64,000 nucleotides of DNA from Letharia columbiana (lineage: Eukaryota > Ascomycota > Lecanoromycetes > Lecanorales > Parmeliaceae), in contig NW_023501068.1 in the NCBI RefSeq assembly GCF_014066305.1, positions 589,251 to 653,250 on the forward strand. Direction: 5' to 3'. The position numbers were made by a program, and so were the translations under genes. Below, piece by piece: positions 59,453-64,000 of the stretch. A model generated the notes under the pieces. That model saw only the letters and a program-made list of their open reading frames with translations, was not told where the DNA came from and did not search any database. Each line of letters starts with the position of its first letter. Position 1 is the stretch's first letter.

Positions 59453-62318
59453 CTACTCCAATTCTATGGTTCCAGGGGGCTTCGAGGTTGCTGCAAGCCA
59501 GATTAGTGCTGGTCGTCCCTGTGTTTTGGATTTTTGAGAATGAATTATAACTCGCCATCGTAGAAAACCCTGGACACACCCCTCACTTCGTTGCATATTG
59601 TCGTTGCCTTAACAGTTTCGGAGTCAGTATCTCTCTTTTAATGAAGATAAGTGAGCTCCGACACACGTCTGAGGAGCAAGAACTCCCAAGACATGTCTCA
59701 CGACTCAAAATTAGGTCAGGATAGGAAAGATTCCAACAGAAAACAGAACGTACCACGTCCCTTACAAAATCCATTGGAAAGCAGTACGCCTCTGCCGTCA
59801 TGAAGTCTTTGGAAACAACAGCCCGCAGAACTATGCATTGCTCATATGATCTACGCAGATTTCGGATTCAGTACAGCATTTCGGTGGAGCAACCGGAGTT
59901 GCAAGACTTACCTCTGGTCACCTACAACTCCAACCGCTCTTACTCCACCCAGAATCGCGGCAAAAGCCTGGGAAATGCTGGTGTACAAGCCTGCGTTTTC
60001 AATGGCGTCGAGGAAAATCTTGTCGGCCTGCCTAACGATCCGTAACTGGCTTTCTGTGACTTCCCCAATAACCCTGAATAAAGGTTAAAAGGGTTTATTT
60101 CGTGGTCTTCTTGCTCTGGACAAACCTAACGCCAAGTCCAGGGCCCTGAATGAATCAGGAGTCAGTAGTTCTCCTTTAAGATGGTTTTAGATTCAGAGCA
60201 CATGTCTTAGGATGCAGAAAAGATCTCCGGCTCCCAAAACATGATTAAAAGGGGAGTATTTGATATAAGAAATGTCTTACTGGAAATGGATGCCGCCAGA
60301 CAAGATTTTCTGGTATACCGAGTTTCATCCCCAACTCTCGTACTGGTTCGGACTTTAGCCTGACTGCCACCGAAGCAAGGCGAGAGATTGTTACCCTCAT
60401 CCTTGAAGCACTCTCTTAAAGGCTCGATAAGTTTGAGACCCATTACCGCAGGTAAACCTTTCAAGGTCAGTTGAGGTCCCCCAGTAACCTCAAACGACTC
60501 TCTTACCGCCCACATTATGGTGTGTTTTTATGGTTTGAGACGGGCCTAGATAGTTATTAGCAGGTCGCAGGTATCCCAAACTGAGGTGCTTGGGTTATTC
60601 GAAAGCGCGTGCCAGCCCAAAGAACCGTATCATTAACAGCTTATGAGAGCTTATCACCTCGAAATGCTATGCTTTCAATTACGTCAGGATACAGAGTTCC
60701 TTGTAGCAGCCATTCGATGTCGCCGGCTTTGGACGAGTTTTTGGCTTCTTCTTCCATCTTCTTAGCCGTTTCCTGGAAGACTTCGATGAAACTAAATGAT
60801 TTCGGAGTCAGAATGTCTCTTTTGGGACGATGTAAGAGTAGTGAAACAGGTCTCGGGAATTCTTCCACTCCTAAAACAAGTCCCTTACTTTCTTCCGATT
60901 ATCTTCCGCTTCTGCTCTGGGTCAACTACACCAATTAATTGATCCAGAAAGCGCTGGCTTGCATCCACCACTGTCAGTTGTATACCAAGTGATTCTGTAA
61001 GCGTTTTTTGTACTTCCTCCACTTCGTTATGTCGTAGGAGCCCGTTGTTCACCTTTGAGGGAGCCTTGTCAGCGTGCAGCATTGGTATTTCCACTCAATT
61101 CACATACTAAAACCGCATGAAACCTATCGCCAATTGCTTCATGTGTGATCTTTGCAGCCACAGTGGAATCAACTCCCCCAGATACAGCTCCTGGCACATA
61201 TCAGCACTGTGAAGTCCTTGCATATGTCGTGGAGACGTACCGATGACTTGGCCCTTTTTCCCAACCAAATCCCGTATCCTTGCGATCTCCTTTCCCACAA
61301 ACTCATCCATCGTCCAATGCTGTCTGGCCTCGCATATGTTCACGGCAAAGTTCCTGAGTAGCTCCGTCCCTCGAGGAGTGTGGGTGACCTCTGGGTGGAA
61401 CTGTATACCGAAATAGGGCTTTGTCTCGTGTGCTATACCGGCAAACGGGGCATTAAATGTTGTGGCAATCGTCAAGAACGATTGGGGGAGATGTGAGAGC
61501 TTGTCGCCTTTAAATTTATGAGCTGAGATGAGTGGCAGGATCCCCGGAGTCTGACTTGCCGTGACTCATCCAAACCTCTAGCTCGCTTCCGAGCCCTGAA
61601 AACAGGCGATCGACATGGACTGCTACTCCTTCATGCTTCCTGACATCAAGCTTTGCATGTCCGTACTCACGCTTCTCTCCTGCCACAACATTCCCTGCGA
61701 AATGCCAGGCGATTGCTTGAAGGCCGTAGCAGATGCCGAGGATCGGAACGTCGAGTTCGAAAACAGCTGGATCAACGGTTGGAGCACCTTTTTCATAGAT
61801 CGCATACGGTCCACCAGAGAGGATGATTCCTGTTGCCCTTAAGTTCAAAGCGAGTACAGAATATTGTGAGGGATTAGACCCACCCTTTGGTTTCCACGAG
61901 AGTTCGAGTACCTTGGCCGTGCAGGGCAGTAATTCAGAATAGACATTGAGTTCGCGCAGTCGTCGGGTAATCAAATGGGAGTATCTAAGCAGTTACAATC
62001 ACATGTCAGTAACTGCCGCCGTTTTTGAAGATTGCTACCGGTAACAACTATGGTAAGGCAGGAGAGTTTCAGATTGGTAGCGTACTGGCTACCAAAGTCC
62101 TATGAAGGTTTCGGGATCAGTATCGCTTCTTCAAGATAAAACCCTAAGCAATGAGATAGGTCAAAGGGGCATCCAAAGCCTCTTGCTCCCAAGACATATT
62201 TTGAGACTTGAAAAGAGGTCTTCAGTAGGGAATAATTCTCTCTGATACATACAAGCACCAGAATGGTATCGAATGTTTTGTTTGGAGGCTCGGTCTCAGT
62301 CTTCCCGTTGATTGCCAT
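59453..62318 (-). CDS. GUA1: GMP synthase (glutamine-hydrolysing)
   Basis: Sixteen exons, 539 residues: 62253-62318, 62086-62099, 61884-61984, 61560-61829, 61241-61507, 61108-61190, 61053-60889 (first base 61052), 60658-60791, 60507-60545, 60395-60457, 60281-60342, 60126-60145, 59912-60073, 59766-59850, 59556-59607, 59453-59490. Every junction is in phase. Glutaminase triad: Cys94 (GICYGLQ), His188 and Glu190 (FHPEV). ATP-pyrophosphatase loop SGGVDS at 243-248. The C-terminal dimerisation part has [32 protein letters not shown] and ends [10 protein letters not shown]. The enzyme converts XMP to GMP using glutamine and ATP. Oddities: exons of 14 and 20 nt, two GC-AG introns (61508-61559, 59491-59555), four introner-like introns, and Asn where most homologues have Asp in the AVLVDNG box. 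It appears complete. Confidence 0.92.
59608..59765 (-). repeat. Introner-like element = GUA1 intron 14
   Basis: 158-nt intron. Minus strand carries GACATGTCTTGGGAGTTCTT with a complementary GCTCCTCAGACGTGTG (hairpin) and near the 3' end AAAAGAGAGATACTGACTCC then GAAACTG, matching the other copies. Confidence 0.8.
60146..60280 (-). repeat. Introner-like element = GUA1 intron 11
   Basis: 135-nt intron. Minus strand carries TCATGTTTTGGGAGCCGGAG and, near the 3' end, CTTAAAGGAGAACTACTGAC then TCCTGATTCATTCAG. Confidence 0.78.
60792..60888 (-). repeat. Introner-like element = GUA1 intron 7 (short form)
   Basis: 97-nt intron. Minus strand carries ACTTGTTTTAGGAGTGGAAG and, near the 3' end, AAAAGAGACATTCTGACTCC then GAAATCATTTAG. 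Confidence 0.8.
62100..62252 (-). repeat. Introner-like element = GUA1 intron 1
   Basis: 153-nt intron after residue 22. Minus strand carries ATATGTCTTGGGAGCAAGAG and, near the 3' end, CTTGAAGAAGCGATACTGAT then CCCGAAACC, closely resembling ADE13 intron 5. Confidence 0.8.
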
Positions 62319-62740
62319 GGCTTGTAGCCTACGACCGGACAAATTGGCAGGGAAGCAAGCTGGTGGTCGGCAGAGAAAGAGAAGTCTTGTGAATATGTTT
62401 GTAGTTGGAAGAACGGATGGACTAATATTTTTCACCAAGCTACACTAAGGTATGCTGTATAAGAATCACTTCTTGTTGCACTTCCCCTAATGTAAGGTCT
62501 CTGCTCGTTTTTGACTCAGAGTGGGACATGTTTCCACAAATTCAAATTTGATAATTCGCGAGAATTCAATGGTCCAAATCCTTATCGATTACTCGTAGTA
62601 CGGCGGACGACGGCTGACACTACGACAAAACCAAAAAAAATCTCTTTTGTTTTTTTCTTCGCGATTTCTAGTAACTCTCTTCAAGATATTCTTTTTAGAA
62701 TATTCTCAACTCTTCGAGAGGTACTTTTTGAGGCACTCTT
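62319..62740. other. GUA1 upstream region, no gene seen
   Basis: Should contain the GUA1 promoter. A plus-strand frame from 62511 is carried mainly by the following minisatellite and is not a convincing gene. Confidence 0.4.
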
Positions 62741-62925
62741 TAGGGGCTACTCTCCGGGGTACTCTCCGGGATACTCTTCGGGATACTCTTCGGGGTACTC
62801 TCCGGGGTACTCTCCGGGGATTTCTCGAGGTACTCTTCGAGGTGCTCTCCAGGGTACTCTCTCGGGTACTCTTCCGGGTACTCTTCCGGGTACTCTTCCG
62901 GGTACTCTTCCGGGTACTTACGTTT
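62741..62925. repeat. 12-bp minisatellite (GGGTACTCTYCC)n
   Basis: About 15 units of GGGTACTCTTCC / GGGGTACTCTCC in tandem. Translated they give artificial GYSP or GTLP repeats. Degenerate, reverse-complement-like units (CCTCGAGTACC, CCTCGAATACC) reappear at about 63040-63160, on the far side of the palindrome. Confidence 0.88.
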
Positions 62926-62940
62926 TATGAAGTTCTTCGC

Positions 62941-63020
62941 AAAAAAAAAAAAAAAAAAAAAAGTTTACGGGACTTTCCGCGGAACTTCCCGTGAAGTCTT
63001 TTTTTTTTTTTTTTTTTTTT
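62941..63020. repeat. A22 - palindrome - T22 inverted repeat
   Basis: Twenty-two A residues (62941-62962), a 36-bp segment centred on the imperfect palindrome CGGGACTTTCCGCGGAAC (continuing TTCCCG), and exactly twenty-two T residues (62999-63020). The whole 80 bp can fold on itself. Confidence 0.9.
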
Positions 63021-63480
63021 CCGAGTGATTTCTCGAGTAAATCTATAAGAAAACCCTTGAGTAACCCTCTAAGTACTCTCTAAAATACCCTCCTCGAGTA
63101 CCTCCGAAAGTATATCCTTAAATAATCTCTTAAATCCTCCTCGAATACCCCATAAAGAATCCGTGATTGTGCTCCCAGTAAGCGTGTTTCTTGTTAAGAT
63201 GAAGGGAGATCTTAATGAATAAAAGGGATGCTGCGATCAGACGGGCTGTAGGTCTTGACCATCTTTAGCTTCATCCCACAGGGATCGACGTGACGCAGCT
63301 ACTTATTTCGCTGACCATGTGTCTCGCTGATAGTCTCGCCCTTGTATAAACGACACCACCAATAGGATAACCGAGTGCCTTGGGCAGTCAGCGACTTGTC
63401 GGGCTTATTGCATACCCAGAAATTATCAACCAGAGGCCAATACGCGTCAAACTGCTCAGGCGTCCATTTGATGACTGTTT
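63021..63480. other. Degenerate repeat tail and frame-shifted coding relic
   Basis: 63021-63160 has decayed minisatellite-like units. From 63480 back to about 63190 the minus strand reads TVIKWTPEQFDAYWPLVDNF, then a YWWCRLYKGE box and a CGMKLKMVKTY box, reminiscent of the zinc-binding N-terminal region of fungal Mutator/FAR1-like transposases, with one stop. It continues the gene described next in another frame. Confidence 0.35.
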
Positions 63481-64000
63481 TCAGCGAAAAACAGCCTCAC
63501 GAGTCGCCGGAGTGTCCACAGGCAACTTCAGTATTGTTGACGCGACCTCCGAGGGTATCACAGGCGCGAGTTTGCTGCGTTTGGTCCCCTTTCGCGGCTC
63601 TTTCTGCTCATTAAGGCTGACAGAGGCCTTCCGCTTGATAGGGGGGTGGTAGGAGGTAGGGAGGGTGTTGAATGGTGGCGACGGCGATCTAGACGCGTTA
63701 GAGTACGTGCCGCGACTCCACTCAGCATCACTGGGGTCACTCTTATCCTTCTCCTGCAGCAGGGCCATATCGTCTTCCGAGAGAACCTCTGGCAGAGCCG
63801 GATCAATACCTTCAGGGTTGCTACCGTACCAATCCAGCTTCTCCTGAGTATCCTCGAAGCCCCCGTATTGCGGGGGCTGGCGAACGACGCGTTCTTGAGA
63901 GGTTATGGTGGGCGGGGCGGAGTTGTAGATAGCTTCAAAAAATTGGTGGGCGACAGCGAGGTATGGAGAAGAAGAGTGTAACAGGTAAGGAGGGCTGCCA
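63481..64000 (-). CDS. Partial, unrecognised protein running off the right edge
   Basis: A minus-strand frame is open from the window edge to a stop at 63481-63483, at least 172 codons. It contains YLAVAHQFFEAIYNSAPPTI, PEGIDPALPEVLSEDDMALL, a Ser/Pro-rich part and a basic KRKASVSLNEQKEPRKGTKR. The N-terminus is outside the window. The transposase-like boxes immediately downstream are in a different frame, so the pair may be one frame-broken transposon gene. I do not recognise this half. Confidence 0.45.
   Translation of the reverse strand, partial: GSPPYLLHSSSPYLAVAHQFFEAIYNSAPPTITSQERVVRQPPQYGGFEDTQEKLDWYGSNPEGIDPALPEVLSEDDMALLQEKDKSDPSDAEWSRGTYSNASRSPSPPFNTLPTSYHPPIKRKASVSLNEQKEPRKGTKRSKLAPVIPSEVASTILKLPVDTPATREAVFR

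Noticed and set aside
55237..62318. First impression that the lyase and GMP synthase were pseudogenes broken by insertions
   Set aside because: All interruptions splice out in phase with valid donor and acceptor sites and the full family sequences are restored, so both are intact intron-rich genes.
62511..62930. 139-codon frame with GYSP/GTLP repeats
   Set aside because: The repeats are a direct translation of the 12-bp minisatellite and another frame is equally open.
1..64000. CRISPR arrays, bacterial operons, rRNA or tRNA genes
   Set aside because: Repeats present are minisatellites, LTRs and TIRs without spacer structure. No tRNA or rRNA was recognised by eye, although a covariance-model scan was not possible.

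Overview
The window looks like nuclear DNA of a filamentous ascomycete (Pezizomycotina). Genes carry short spliceosomal introns of about 45-80 nt with GT-AG ends and CTAAC/CTGAC-type branch sites. There are Zn2Cys6, HET and NACHT/STAND genes. Long AT-rich islands, in which CpA/TpG are scarce and TpA abundant, carry the signature of repeat-induced point mutation (RIP). I cannot name the species.

Layout. Bases 1-19050 are a RIP island built from a reverse-oriented Ty1/copia element (1405-8496, LTRs 1410-1561 and 8340-8491), a forward Ty3/gypsy element (10430-17562, LTRs 10435-10711 and 17281-17557), and many copies of a small AT-rich repeat, two of them head-to-head as a long palindrome near 18.29 kb. 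A lone UbiA prenyltransferase (19739-20764) sits between this island and a second one (21.6-24.86 kb). From 24.9 to 29.5 kb lie frame-broken remains of a P-loop NTPase and a HET-domain gene, followed by a 131-bp hairpin and a TA-flanked MITE.

30.5-39.3 kb is ordinary gene-dense euchromatin: ALG3, an EIF1AD-like gene with one frame break, an MFS transporter, SEN34, and a 10-exon Zn2Cys6 regulator that had to be assembled by splicing. 39.7-47.9 kb holds homoserine O-acetyltransferase (intact), a decayed nitrilase, an O-acetylhomoserine sulfhydrylase-type PLP enzyme (intact) and an aspartate kinase with two frame breaks. With the neighbouring Zn2Cys6 regulator and MFS gene this resembles the amino-acid-supply half of fusaric-acid-type (FUB3/FUB5/FUB7) clusters, without a polyketide synthase in view. 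A large NACHT-TPR (STAND) protein follows (48.2-51.9 kb), then an F-box-like relic and a small hydrophilic protein gene.

55.2-62.3 kb carries complete, convergent genes for adenylosuccinate lyase (11 exons) and GMP synthase (16 exons). Both look like fragments until spliced. At least six of their introns are copies of one repeated, hairpin-forming sequence, that is introner-like elements, which I do not see in the other genes of the window. The right edge has minisatellites, an A22/T22-flanked palindrome and the 3' part of an unrecognised, possibly transposon-derived gene.

All exon models were derived by eye from reading frame, splice signals and recalled family sequence. No alignment or database search was run.
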